The notes beneath the pieces are model-generated. The model saw only the letters and a list, made by a program, of their open reading frames with translations. It searched no databases and was not told the origin of the DNA. From Auanema rhodensis (lineage: Eukaryota > Nematoda > Chromadorea > Rhabditida > Rhabditidae), in assembly GCA_964057225.1 (NCBI GenBank), contig OZ059900.1:16259638-16323637 (forward strand): a stretch of DNA of 64,000 nucleotides, given 5' to 3'. The position numbers and the translations under genes were made by a program. This document shows, in pieces, positions 26,226 to 39,800 of this stretch (positions within the stretch are counted from its first letter, which is position 1; each line of letters opens with the position of its first letter).

Positions 26226-26567
26226 CGTAAGTCAAAACCTTGTTTACAGCGAAATTTCCAAAAACTGGTTTTCCAGCATAATAAAATATTTCTCATGGGA
26301 AATACTGTGTTTTTGTATTTTTCTAGTGTTCAGCATGTAAAATGCTTCATTTTAGTATGTAACACGCTGAAATTCGTTGCATTTGACGACTCATATGAAC
26401 AAAAATCGATTTAATCAATATTAGCCATAAGGGGCGTGCCCTCAGAATATGCTAATTTCCTTAATTTTCTAACCCCTGTTTTTTTGTCGTGAAAGTGGAA
26501 CTAGACGTTGTACGAACAATTTTGAGCTAGGTTTCATTGACATTGCATGAGTTTGAACACATGAAAT

Positions 26568-29500
26568 CGTAAGTCAAAACCTTGTTTACAGCGAAATTTC
26601 CAAAAACTGGTTTTCCAGCATAATAAAATATTTCTCATGGGAAATACTGTGTTTTTGTATTTTTCTAGTGTTCAGCATGTAAAATGCTTCATTTTAGTAT
26701 GTAACACGCTGAAATTCGTTGCATTTGACGACTCATATGAACAAAAATCGATTTAATCAATATTAGCTATAAGGGGCGTGCCCTCAGAATATGCTAATTT
26801 CCTTAATTTTCTAACCCCTGTTTTTTTGTCGTGAAAGTGGAACTAGACGTTGTACGAACAATTTTGAGCTAAGTTTCATTGACATTGCATGAGTTTGAAC
26901 ACATGAAATCGTAAGTCAAAACCTTGTTTACAGCGAAATTTCCAAAAACTGGTTTTCCAGCATAATAAAATATTTCTCATGGGAAATACTGTGTTTTTGT
27001 TTTTTTCTAGTGTTCAGCATGTAAAATGCTTCATTTTAGTATGTAACATGCAGAAATTCGTTGCATTTGACGACTCATATGAACAAAAATCGATTTAATC
27101 AATATTAGCCATAAGGGGCGTGCCCTCAGAATATGCTAATTTCCTTAATTTTCTAACCCTTGTTTTTTTGTCGTGAAAGTGGAACTAGACGTTGTACGAA
27201 CAATTTTGAGCTAGGTTTCATTGACATTGCATGAGTTTGAACACATGAAATCGTAAGTCAAAACCTTGTTTACAGCGAAATTTCCAAAAACTGGTTTTCC
27301 AGCATAATAAAATATTTCTCATGGGAAATACTGTGTTTTTGTATTTTTCTAGTGTTCAGCATGTAAAATGCTTCATTTTAGTATGTAACACGCTGAAATT
27401 CGTTGCATTTGACGACTCATATGAACAAAAATCGATTTAATCAATATTAGCCATAAGGGGCGTGCCCTCAGAATATGCTAATTTCCTTAATTTTCTAACC
27501 CTTGTTTTTTTGTCGTGAAAGTGGAACTAGACGTTGTACGAACAATTTTGAGCTAGGTTTCATTGACATTGCATGAGTTTGAACACATGAAATCGTAAGT
27601 CAAAACCTTGTTTACAGCGAAATTTCCAAAAACTGGTTTTCCAGCATAATAAAATATTTCTCATGGGAAATACTGTGTTTTTGTATTTTTCTAGTGTTCA
27701 GCATGTAAAATGCTTCATTTTAGTATGTAACATGCAGAAATTCGTTGCATTTGACGACTCATATGAACAAAAATCGATTTAATCAATATTAGCCATAAGG
27801 GGCGTGCCCTCAGAATATGCTAATTTCCTTAATTTTCTAACCCTTGTTTTTTTGTCGTGAAAGTGGAACTAGACGTTGTACGAACAATTTTGAGCTAGGT
27901 TTCATTGACATTGCATGAGTTTGAACACATGAAATCGTAAGTCAAAACCTTGTTTACAGCGAAATTTCCAAAAACTGGTTTTCCAGCATAATAAAATATT
28001 TCTCATGGGAAATACTGTGTTTTTGTATTTTTCTAGTGTTCAGCATGTAAAATGCTTCATTTTAGTATGTAACACGCTGAAATTCGTTGCATTTGACGAC
28101 TCATATGAACAAAAATCGATTTAATCAATATTAGCCATAAGGGCCGTGCCCTCAGAATATGCTAACTTCCTTAATTTTCTAACCCCTGTTTTTTTGTCGT
28201 GAAAGTGGAACTAGACGTTGTACGAACAATTTTGAGCTAGGTTTCATTGACATTGCATGAGTTTGAACACATGAAATCGTAAGTCAAAACCTTGTTTACA
28301 GCGAAATTTCCAAAAACTGGTTTTCCAGCATAATAAAATATTTCTCATGGGAAATATTGTGTTTTTGTATTTTTCTAGTGTTCAGCATGTAAAATGCTTC
28401 ATTTTAGTATGTAACACGCTGAAATTCGTTGCATTTGACGACTCATATGAACAAAAATCGATTTAATCAATATTAGCAATAAGGGGCGTGCCCTCAGAAT
28501 ATGCTAATTTCCTTAATTTTCTAACCCCTGTTTTTTTGTCGTGAAAGTGGAACTAGACGTTGTACGAACAATTTTGAGCTAGGTTTCATTGACATTGCAT
28601 GAGTTTGAACACATGAAATCGTAAGTCAAACCTTGTTTACAGCGAAATTTCCAAAAACTGGTTTTCCAGCATAATAAAATATTTCTCATGGGAAATACTG
28701 TGTTTTTGTATTTTTCTAGTGTTCAGCATGTAAAATGCTTCATTTTAGTATGTAACACGCTGAAATTCGTTGCATTTGACGACTCATATGAACAAAAATC
28801 GATTTAATCAATATTAGCCATAAGGGGCGTGCCCTCAGAATATGCTAATTTCCTTAATTTTCTAACCCCTGTTTTTTTGTCGTGAAAGTGGAACTAGACG
28901 TTGTACGAACAATTTTGAGCTAGGTTTCATTGACATTGCATGAGTTTGAACACATGAAATCGTAAGTCAAAACCTTGTTTACAGCGAAATTTCCAAAAAC
29001 TGGTTTTCCAGCATAATAAAATATTTCTCATGGGAAATACTGTGTTTTTGTATTTTTCTAGTGTTCAGCATGTAAAATGCTTCATTTTAGTATGTAACAC
29101 GCTGAAATTCGTTGCATTTGACGACTCATATGAACAAAAATCGATTTAATCAATATTAGCTATAAGGGGCGTGCCCTCAGAATATGCTAATTTCCTTAAT
29201 TTTCTAACCCCTGTTTTTTTGTCGTGAAAGTGGAACTAGACGTTGTACGAACAATTTTGAGCTAAGTTTCATTGACATTGCATGAGTTTGAACACATGAA
29301 ATCGTAAGTCAAAACCTTGTTTACAGCGAAATTTCCAAAAACTGGTTTTCCAGCATAATAAAATATTTCTCATGGGAAATACTGTGTTTTTGTTTTTTTC
29401 TAGTGTTCAGCATGTAAAATGCTTCATTTTAGTATGTAACATGCAGAAATTCGTTGCATTTGACGACTCATATGAACAAAAATCGATTTAATCAATATTA

Positions 29501-32500
29501 GCCATAAGGGGCGTGCCCTCAGAATATACTAATTTCCTTAATTTTCTAACCCCTTTTTTTTTGTCGTGAAAGTGGAACTAGACGTTGTACGAACAATTTT
29601 GAGCTAGGTTTCATTGACATTGCATGAGTTTGAACACATGAAATCGTAAGTCAAAACCTTGTTTACAGCGAAATTTCCAAAAACTGGTTTTCCAGCATAA
29701 TAAAATATTTCTCATGGGAAATACTGTGTTTTTGTATTTTTCTAGTGTTCAGCATGTAAAATGCTTCATTTTAGTATGTAACACGCTGAAATTCGTTGCA
29801 TTTGACGACTCATATGAACAAAAATCGATTTAATCAATATTAGCCATAAGGGGCGTGCCCTCAGAATATGCTAACTTCCTTAATTTTCTAACCCCTGTTT
29901 TTTTTGTCGTGAAAGTGGAACTAGACGTTGTACGAACAATTTTGAGCTAGGTTTCATTGACATTGCAAGAGTTTGAACACATGAAATCGTAAGTCAAAAC
30001 CTTGTTTACAGCGAAATTTCCAAAAACTGGTTTTCCAGCATAATAAAATATTTCTCATGGGAAATACTGTGTTTTTGTTTTTTTCTAGTGTTCAGCATGT
30101 AAAATGCTTCATTTTAGTATGTAACACGCTGAAATTCGTTGCATTTGACGACTCATATGAACAAAAATCGATTTAATCAATATTAGCCATAAGGGCCGTG
30201 CCCTCAGAATATGCTAACTTCCTTAATTTTCTAACCCCTGTTTTTTTGTCGTGAAAGTGGAACTAGACGTTGTACGAACAATTTTGAGCTAGGTTTCATT
30301 GACATTGCATGAGTTTGAACACATGAAATCGTAAGTCAAAACCTTGTTTACAGCGAAATTTCCAAAAACTGGTTTTCCAGCATAATAAAATATTTCTCAT
30401 GGGAAATATTGTGTTTTTGTATTTTTCTAGTGTTCAGCATGTAAAATGCTTCATTTTAGTATGTAACACGCTGAAATTCGTTGCATTTGACGACTCATAT
30501 GAACAAAAATCGATTTAATCAATATTAGCAATAAGGGGCGTGCCCTCAGAATATGCTAATTTCCTTAATTTTCTAACCCCTGTTTTTTTGTCGTGAAAGT
30601 GGAACTAGACGTTGTACGAACAATTTTGAGCTAGGTTTCATTGACATTGCATGAGTTTGAACACATGAAATCGTAAGTCAAACCTTGTTTACAGCGAAAT
30701 TTCCAAAAACTGGTTTTCCAGCATAATAAAATATTTCTCATGGGAAATACTGTGTTTTTGTATTTTTCTAGTGTTCAGCATGTAAAATGCTTCATTTTAG
30801 TATGTAACACGCTGAAATTCGTTGCATTTGACGACTCATATGAACAAAAATCGATTTAATCAATACTAGCCATAAGGGGCGTGCCCTCAGAATATGCTAA
30901 TTTCCTTAATTTTCTAACCCCTGTTTTTTTGTCGTGAAAGTGGAACTAGACGTTGTACGAACAATTTTGAGCTAGGTTTCATTGACATTGCATGAGTTTG
31001 AACACATGAAATCGTAAGTCAAAACCTTGTTTACAGCGAAATTTCCAAAAACTGGTTTTCCAGCATAATAAAATATTTCTCATGGGAAATACTGTGTTTT
31101 TGTATTTTTCTAGTGTTCAGCATGTAAAATGCTTCATTTTAGTATGTAACACGCTGAAATTCGTTGCATTTGACGACTCATATGAACAAAAATCGATTTA
31201 ATCAATATTAGCTATAAGGGGCGTGCCCTCAGAATATGCTAATTTCCTTAATTTTCTAACCCCTGTTTTTTTGTCGTGAAAGTGGAACTAGACGTTGTAC
31301 GAACAATTTTGAGCTAGGTTTCATTGACATTGCATGAGTTTGAACACATGAAATCGTAAGTCAAACCTTGTTTACAGCGAAATTTCCAAAAACTGGTTTT
31401 CCAGCATAATAAAATATTTCTCATGGGAAATACTGTGTTTTTGTATTTTTCTAGTGTTCAGCATGTAAAATGCTTCATTTTAGTATGTAACACGCTGAAA
31501 TTCGTTGCATTTGACGACTCATATGAACAAAAATCGATTTAATCAATACTAGCCATAAGGGGCGTGCCCTCAGAATATGCTAATTTCCTTAATTTTCTAA
31601 CCCCTGTTTTTTTGTCGTGAAAGTGGAACTAGACGTTGTACGAACAATTTTGAGCTAGGTTTCATTGACATTGCATGAGTTTGAACACATGAAATCGTAA
31701 GTCAAAACCTTGTTTACAGCGAAATTTCCAAAAACTGGTTTTCCAGCATAATAAAATATTTCTCATGGGAAATACTGTGTTTTTGTATTTTTCTAGTGTT
31801 CAGCATGTAAAATGCTTCATTTTAGTATGTAACACGCTGAAATTCGTTGCATTTGACGACTCATATGAACAAAAATCGATTTAATCAATATTAGCTATAA
31901 GGGGCGTGCCCTCAGAATATGCTAATTTCCTTAATTTTCTAACCCCTGTTTTTTTGTCGTGAAAGTGGAACTAGACGTTGTACGAACAATTTTGAGCTAA
32001 GTTTCATTGACATTGCATGAGTTTGAACACATGAAATCGTAAGTCAAAACCTTGTTTACAGCGAAATTTCCAAAAACTGGTTTTCCAGCATAATAAAATA
32101 TTTCTCATGGGAAATACTGTGTTTTTGTTTTTTTCTAGTGTTCAGCATGTAAAATGCTTCATTTTAGTATGTAACATGCAGAAATTCGTTGCATTTGACG
32201 ACTCATATGAACAAAAATCGATTTAATCAATATTAGCCATAAGGGGCGTGCCCTCAGAATATGCTAATTTCCTTAATTTTCTAACCCTTGTTTTTTTGTC
32301 GTGAAAGTGGAACTAGACGTTGTACGAACAATTTTGAGCTAGGTTTCATTGACATTGCATGAGTTTGAACACATGAAATCGTAAGTCAAAACCTTGTTTA
32401 CAGCGAAATTTCCAAAAACTGGTTTTCCAGCATAATAAAATATTTCTCATGGGAAATACTGTGTTTTTGTATTTTTCTAGTGTTCAGCATGTAAAATGCT

Positions 32501-35500
32501 TCATTTTAGTATGTAACACGCTGAAATTCGTTGCATTTGACGACTCATATGAACAAAAATCGATTTAATCAATATTAGCCATAAGGGGCGTGCCCTCAGA
32601 ATATGCTAACTTCCTTAATTTTCTAACCCCTGTTTTTTTTGTCGTGAAAGTGGAACTAGACGTTGTACGAACAATTTTGAGCTAGGTTTCATTGACATTG
32701 CAAGAGTTTGAACACATGAAATCGTAAGTCAAAACCTTGTTTACAGCGAAATTTCCAAAAACTGGTTTTCCAGCATAATAAAATATTTCTCATGGGAAAT
32801 ACTGTGTTTTTGTTTTTTTCTAGTGTTCAGCATGTAAAATGCTTCATTTTAGTATGTAACACGCTGAAATTCGTTGCATTTGACGACTCATATGAACAAA
32901 AATCGATTTAATCAATATTAGCCATAAGGGCCGTGCCCTCAGAATATGCTAACTTCCTTAATTTTCTAACCCCTGTTTTTTTGTCGTGAAAGTGGAACTA
33001 GACGTTGTACGAACAATTTTGAGCTAGGTTTCATTGACATTGCATGAGTTTGAACACATGAAATCGTAAGTCAAAACCTTGTTTACAGCGAAATTTCCAA
33101 AAACTGGTTTTCCAGCATAATAAAATATTTCTCATGGGAAATATTGTGTTTTTGTATTTTTCTAGTGTTCAGCATGTAAAATGCTTCATTTTAGTATGTA
33201 ACACGCTGAAATTCGTTGCATTTGACGACTCATATGAACAAAAATCGATTTAATCAATATTAGCAATAAGGGGCGTGCCCTCAGAATATGCTAATTTCCT
33301 TAATTTTCTAACCCCTGTTTTTTTGTCGTGAAAGTGGAACTAGACGTTGTACGAACAATTTTGAGCTAGGTTTCATTGACATTGCATGAGTTTGAACACA
33401 TGAAATCGTAAGTCAAACCTTGTTTACAGCGAAATTTCCAAAAACTGGTTTTCCAGCATAATAAAATATTTCTCATGGGAAATACTGTGTTTTTGTATTT
33501 TTCTAGTGTTCAGCATGTAAAATGCTTCATTTTAGTATGTAACACGCTGAAATTCGTTGCATTTGACGACTCATATGAACAAAAATCGATTTAATCAATA
33601 CTAGCCATAAGGGGCGTGCCCTCAGAATATGCTAATTTCCTTAATTTTCTAACCCCTGTTTTTTTGTCGTGAAAGTGGAACTAGACGTTGTACGAACAAT
33701 TTTGAGCTAGGTTTCATTGACATTGCATGAGTTTGAACACATGAAATCGTAAGTCAAAACCTTGTTTACAGCGAAATTTCCAAAAACTGGTTTTCCAGCA
33801 TAATAAAATATTTCTCATGGGAAATACTGTGTTTTTGTATTTTTCTAGTGTTCAGCATGTAAAATGCTTCATTTTAGTATGTAACACGCTGAAATTCGTT
33901 GCATTTGACGACTCATATGAACAAAAATCGATTTAATCAATATTAGCTATAAGGGGCGTGCCCTCAGAATATGCTAATTTCCTTAATTTTCTAACCCCTG
34001 TTTTTTTGTCGTGAAAGTGGAACTAGACGTTGTACGAACAATTTTGAGCTAAGTTTCATTGACATTGCATGAGTTTGAACACATGAAATCGTAAGTCAAA
34101 ACCTTGTTTACAGCGAAATTTCCAAAAACTGGTTTTCCAGCATAATAAAATATTTCTCATGGGAAATACTGTGTTTTTGTTTTTTTCTAGTGTTCAGCAT
34201 GTAAAATGCTTCATTTTAGTATGTAACATGCAGAAATTCGTTGCATTTGACGACTCATATGAACAAAAATCGATTTAATCAATATTAGCCATAAGGGGCG
34301 TGCCCTCAGAATATGCTAATTTCCTTAATTTTCTAACCCTTGTTTTTTTGTCGTGAAAGTGGAACTAGACGTTGTACGAACAATTTTGAGCTAGGTTTCA
34401 TTGACATTGCATGAGTTTGAACACATGAAATCGTAAGTCAAAACCTTGTTTACAGCGAAATTTCCAAAAACTGGTTTTCCAGCATAATAAAATATTTCTC
34501 ATGGGAAATACTGTGTTTTTGTATTTTTCTAGTGTTCAGCATGTAAAATGCTTCATTTTAGTATGTAACACGCTGAAATTCGTTGCATTTGACGACTCAT
34601 ATGAACAAAAATCGATTTAATCAATATTAGCCATAAGGGGCGTGCCCTCAGAATATGCTAACTTCCTTAATTTTCTAACCCCTGTTTTTTTTGTCGTGAA
34701 AGTGGAACTAGACGTTGTACGAACAATTTTGAGCTAGGTTTCATTGACATTGCAAGAGTTTGAACACATGAAATCGTAAGTCAAAACCTTGTTTACAGCG
34801 AAATTTCCAAAAACTGGTTTTCCAGCATAATAAAATATTTCTCATGGGAAATACTGTGTTTTTGTTTTTTTCTAGTGTTCAGCATGTAAAATGCTTCATT
34901 TTAGTATGTAACACGCTGAAATTCGTTGCATTTGACGACTCATATGAACAAAAATCGATTTAATCAATATTAGCTATAAGGGGCGTGCCCTCAGAATATG
35001 CTAATTTCCTTAATTTTCTAACCCCTGTTTTTTTGTCGTGAAAGTGGAACTAGACGTTGTACGAACAATTTTGAGCTAAGTTTCATTGACATTGCATGAG
35101 TTTGAACACATGAAATCGTAAGTCAAAACCTTGTTTACAGCGAAATTTCCAAAAACTGGTTTTCCAGCATAATAAAATATTTCTCATGGGAAATACTGTG
35201 TTTTTGTTTTTTTCTAGTGTTCAGCATGTAAAATGCTTCATTTTAGTATGTAACATGCAGAAATTCGTTGCATTTGACGACTCATATGAACAAAAATCGA
35301 TTTAATCAATATTAGCCATAAGGGGCGTGCCCTCAGAATATGCTAATTTCCTTAATTTTCTAACCCTTGTTTTTTTGTCGTGAAAGTGGAACTAGACGTT
35401 GTACGAACAATTTTGAGCTAGGTTTCATTGACATTGCATGAGTTTGAACACATGAAATCGTAAGTCAAAACCTTGTTTACAGCGAAATTTCCAAAAACTG

Positions 35501-36826
35501 GTTTTCCAGCATAATAAAATATTTCTCATGGGAAATACTGTGTTTTTGTATTTTTCTAGTGTTCAGCATGTAAAATGCTTCATTTTAGTATGTAACACGC
35601 TGAAATTCGTTGCATTTGACGACTCATATGAACAAAAATCGATTTAATCAATATTAGCCATAAGGGCCGTGCCCTCAGAATATGCTAACTTCCTTAATTT
35701 TCTAACCCCTGTTTTTTTGTCGTGAAAGTGGAACTAGACGTTGTACGAACAATTTTGAGCTAGGTTTCATTGACATTGCATGAGTTTGAACACATGAAAT
35801 CGTAAGTCAAAACCTTGTTTACAGCGAAATTTCCAAAAACTGGTTTTCCAGCATAATAAAATATTTCTCATGGGAAATACTGTGTTTTTGTTTTTTTCTA
35901 GTGTTCAGCATGTAAAATGCTTCATTTTAGTATGTAACACGCTGAAATTCGTTGCATTTGACGACTCATATGAACAAAAATCGATTTAATCAATATTAGC
36001 CATAAGGGGCGTGCCCTCAGAATATGCTAATTTCCTTAATTTTCTAACCCCTGTTTTTTTGTCGTGAAAGTGGAACTAGACGTTGTACGAACAATTTTGA
36101 GCTAGGTTTCATTGACATTGCATGAGTTTGAACACATGAAATCGTAAGTCAAAACCTTGTTTACAGCGAAATTTCCAAAAACTGGTTTTCCAGCATAATA
36201 AAATATTTCTCATGGGAAATATTGTGTTTTTGTATTTTTCTAGTGTTCAGCATGTAAAATGCTTCATTTTAGTATGTAACACGCTGAAATTCGTTGCATT
36301 TGACGACTCATATGAACAAAAATCGATTTAATCAATATTAGCCATAAGGGGCGTGCCCTCAGAATATGCTAATTTCCTTAATTTTCTAACCCCTGTTTTT
36401 TTGTCGTGAAAGTGGAACTAGACGTTGTACAAACAATTTTGAGCTAGGTTTCATTGACATTGCATGAGTTTGAACACATGAAATCGTAAGTCAAATCCTT
36501 GTTTACAGCGAAATTTCCAAAAACTGGTTTTCCAGCATAATAAAATATTTCTCATGGGAAATACTGTGTTTTTGTATTTTTCTAGTGTTCAGCATGTAAA
36601 ATGCTTCATTTTAGTATGTAACACGCTGAAATTCGTTGCATTTGACGACTCATATGAACAAAAATCGATTTAATCAATATTAGCCATAAGGGGCGTGCCC
36701 TCAGAATATGCTAATTTCCTTAATTTTCTAACCCCTGTTTTTTTGTCGTGAAAGTGGAACTAGACGTTGTACGAACAATTTTGAGCTAAGTTTCATTGAC
36801 ATTGCATGAGTTTGAACACATGAAAT
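26568..36826 (+). repeat. Higher-order repeat family B (hexamer and derivatives)
   Basis: Units begin with a monomer carrying AGCTATAAG plus AAGTTTC, at 26568, 28961, 31696, 33748 and 34775. The clearest hexamer is 31696-33747 (2052 bp). Its order of marks is AGCTATA/AAGTTT; GTTTTTTT/CATGCAG/CCCTTG; CTAACTT/8-T/GCAAGAG; GTTTTTTT/GGGCCGTG/CTAACTT; AATATTGTG/AGCAATA; and a 341-bp copy with CAATACTAG. The unit at 28961-31695 is an 8-mer (2735 bp), being the hexamer plus a duplicated two-monomer piece. The unit at 33748-34774 is a 3-mer (1027 bp). The 26568-28960 unit is a 7-mer with extra CATGCAG/CCCTTG copies. Confidence 0.88.
31696..33747 (+). repeat. Reference hexamer of HOR family B
   Basis: Six monomers totalling 2052 bp; one 343-bp (8-T) and one 341-bp (A-loss) copy cancel in length. 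Each monomer has its own diagnostic substitutions, so copies of this unit elsewhere in 26568-36826 can be aligned monomer by monomer. Confidence 0.85.
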
Positions 36827-39800
36827 CGTATGTCAAAACCTTGTTTACAGCGAAATTTCCAAAAACTGGTTTTCCAGCATAATAAAATATTTCTCATGGG
36901 AAATACTGTGTTTTTGTTTTTTTCTAGTGTTCAGCATGTAAAATGCTTCATTTTAGTATGTAACACGCTGAAATTCGTTGCATTTGACGACTCATATGAA
37001 CAAAAATCGATTTAATCAATATTAGCCATAAGGGGCGTGCCCTCAGAATATACTAATTTCCTTAATTTTCTAACCCCTTTTTTTTTGTCGTGAAAGTGGA
37101 ACTAGACGTTGTACGAACAATTTTGAGCTAGGTTTCATTGACATTGCATGAGTTTGAACACATGAAATCGTAAGTCAAAACCTTGTTTACAGCGAAATTT
37201 CCAAAAACTGGTTTTCCAGCATAATAAAATATTTCTCATGGGAAATACTGTGTTTTTGTATTTTTCTAGTGTTCAGCATGTAAAATGCTTCATTTTAGTA
37301 TGTAACACGCTGAAATTCGTTGCATTTGACGACTCATATGAACAAAAATCGATTTAATCATTATTAGCCATAAGGGGCGTGCCCTCAGAATATGCTAATT
37401 TCCTTAATTTTCTAACCCCTGTTTTTTTGTCGTGAAAGTGGAACTAGACGTTGTACGAACAATTTTGAGTTAGGTTTCATTGACATTGCATGAGTTTGAA
37501 CACATGAAATCGTAAGTCAAAACCTTGTTTACAGCGAAATTTCCAAAAACTGGTTTTCCAGCATAATAAAATATTTCTCATGGGAAATACTGTGTTTTTG
37601 TATTTTTCTAGTGTTCAGCATGTAAAATGCTTCATTTTAGTATGTAACACGCTGAAATTCGTTGCATTTGACGACTCATATGAACAAAAATCGATTTAAT
37701 CAATATTAGCCATAAGGGGCGTGCCCTCAGAATATGCTAATTTCCTTAATTTTCTAACCCCTGTTTTTTTGTCGTGAAAGTGGAACTAGACGTTGTACGA
37801 ACAATTTTGAGCTAGGTTTCATTGACATTGCATGAGTTTGAACACATGAAATCGTAAGTCAAAACCTTGTTTACAGCGAAATTTCCAAAAACTGGTTTTC
37901 CAGCATAATAAAATATTTCTCATGGGAAATACTGTGTTTTTGTTTTTTTCTAGTGTTCAGCATGTAAAATGCTTCATTTTAGTATGTAACACGCTGAAAT
38001 TCGTTGCATTTGACGACTCATATGAACAAAAATCGATTTAATCAATATTAGCCATAAGGGGCGTGCCCTCAGAATATACTAATTTCCTTAATTTTCTAAC
38101 CCCTGTTTTTTTGTCGTGAAAGTGGAACTAGACGTTGTACGAACAATTTTGAGCTAGGTTTCATTGACATTGCATGAGTTTGAACACATGAAATCGTAAG
38201 TCAAAACCTTGTTTACAGCGAAATTTCCAAAAACTGGTTTTCCAGCATAATAAAATATTTCTCATGGGAAATACTGTGTTTTTGTATTTTTCTAGTGTTC
38301 AGCATGTAAATTGCTTCATTTTAGTATGTAACACGCTGAAATTCGTTGCATTTGACGACTCATATGAACAAAAATCGATTTAATCAATATTAGCCATAAG
38401 GGGCGTGCCCTCAGAATATGCTAATTTCCTTAATTTTCTAACCCCTGTTTTTTTGTCGTGAAAGTGGAACTAGACGTTGTACGAACAATTTTGAGCTAAG
38501 TTTCATTGACATTGCATGAGTTTGAACACATGAAATCGTATGTCAAAACCTTGTTTACAGCGAAATTTCCAAAAACTGGTTTTCCAGCATAATAAAATAT
38601 TTCTCATGGGAAATACTGTGTTTTTGTTTTTTTCTAGTGTTCAGCATGTAAAATGCTTCGTTTTAGTATGTAACACGCTGAAATTCGTTGCATTTGACGA
38701 CTCATATGAACAAAAATCGATTTAATCAATATTAGCCATAAGGGGCGTGCCCTCAGAATATACTAATTTCCTTAATTTTCTAACCCCTGTTTTTTTGTCG
38801 TGAAAGTGGAACTAGACGTTGTACGAACAATTTTGAGCTAGGTTTCATTGACATTGCATGAGTTTGAACACATGAAATCGTAAGTCAAAACCTTGTTTAC
38901 AGCGAAATTTCCAAAAACTGGTTTTCCAGCATAATAAAATATTTCTCATGGGAAATACTGTGTTTTTGTATTTTTCTAGTGTTCAGCATGTAAAATGCTT
39001 CATTTTAGTATGTAACACGCTGAAATTCGTTGCATTTGACGACTCATATGAACAAAAATCGATTTAATCAATATTAGCCATAAGGGGCGTGCCCTCAGAA
39101 TATACTAATTTCCTTAATTTTCTAACCCCTGTTTTTTTGTCGTGAAAGTGGAACTAGACGTTGTACGAACAATTTTGAGCTAGGTTTCATTGACATTGCA
39201 TGAGTTTGAACACATGAAATCGTAAGTCAAAACCTTGTTTACAGCGAAATTTCCAAAAACTGGTTTTCCAGCATAATAAAATATTTCTCATGGGAAATAC
39301 TGTGTTTTTGTATTTTTCTAGTGTTCAGCATGTAAAATGCTTCATTTTAGTATGTAACACGCTGAAATTCGTTGCATTTGACGACTCATATGAACAAAAA
39401 TCGATTTAATCATTATTAGCCATAAGGGGCGTGCCCTCAGAATATGCTAATTTCCTTAATTTTCTAACCCCTGTTTTTTTGTCGTGAAAGTGGAACTAGA
39501 CGTTCTACGAACAATTTTGAGTTAGGTTTCATTGACATTGCATGAGTTTGAACACATGAAATCGTAAGTCAAAACCTTGTTTACAGCGAAATTTCCAAAA
39601 ACTGGTTTTCCAGCATAATAAAATATTTCTCATGGGAAATACTGTGTTTTTGTATTTTTCTAGTGTTCAGCATGTAAAATGCTTCATTTTAGTATGTAAC
39701 ACGCTGAAATTCGTTGCATTTGACGACTCATATGAACAAAAATCGATTTAATCAATATTAGCCATAAGGGGCGTGCCCTCAGAATATGCTAATTTCCTTA

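Larger units (their letters stand above)
18120..26567 (+). repeat. Mixed monomer zone with small HORs
   Basis: Monomer variants from the neighbouring families are intermixed here. Adjacent copies at 18804 and 19146 both carry AATAAACTATTT plus GTTTTTTT, a local monomer duplication. A dimer of 683 bp (341 + 342) runs 20173-20855 and 20856-21538, with the start of a third copy after it. A trimer of 1027 bp, marked by an 8-T tract then ATTTTTCATG, runs 24172-25198 and 25199-26225. A fused, deleted monomer lies at 21539-22117. Variants typical of family B (CTAACTTCC, GGGCCGTG, AATATTGTG) appear from 22461 on, so this looks like a transition zone. Confidence 0.85.

Noticed and set aside
36830-37015. 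Open reading frames of 61 codons (36830-37015, 38540-38725, 42105-42290, 49680-49865, 51732-51917, 63618-63803)
   Set aside because: Each arises from one substitution creating an ATG in a satellite monomer. The same frame is present without a start in almost every other copy, there is no sign of protein-level constraint, and no ribosome site or promoter is visible.
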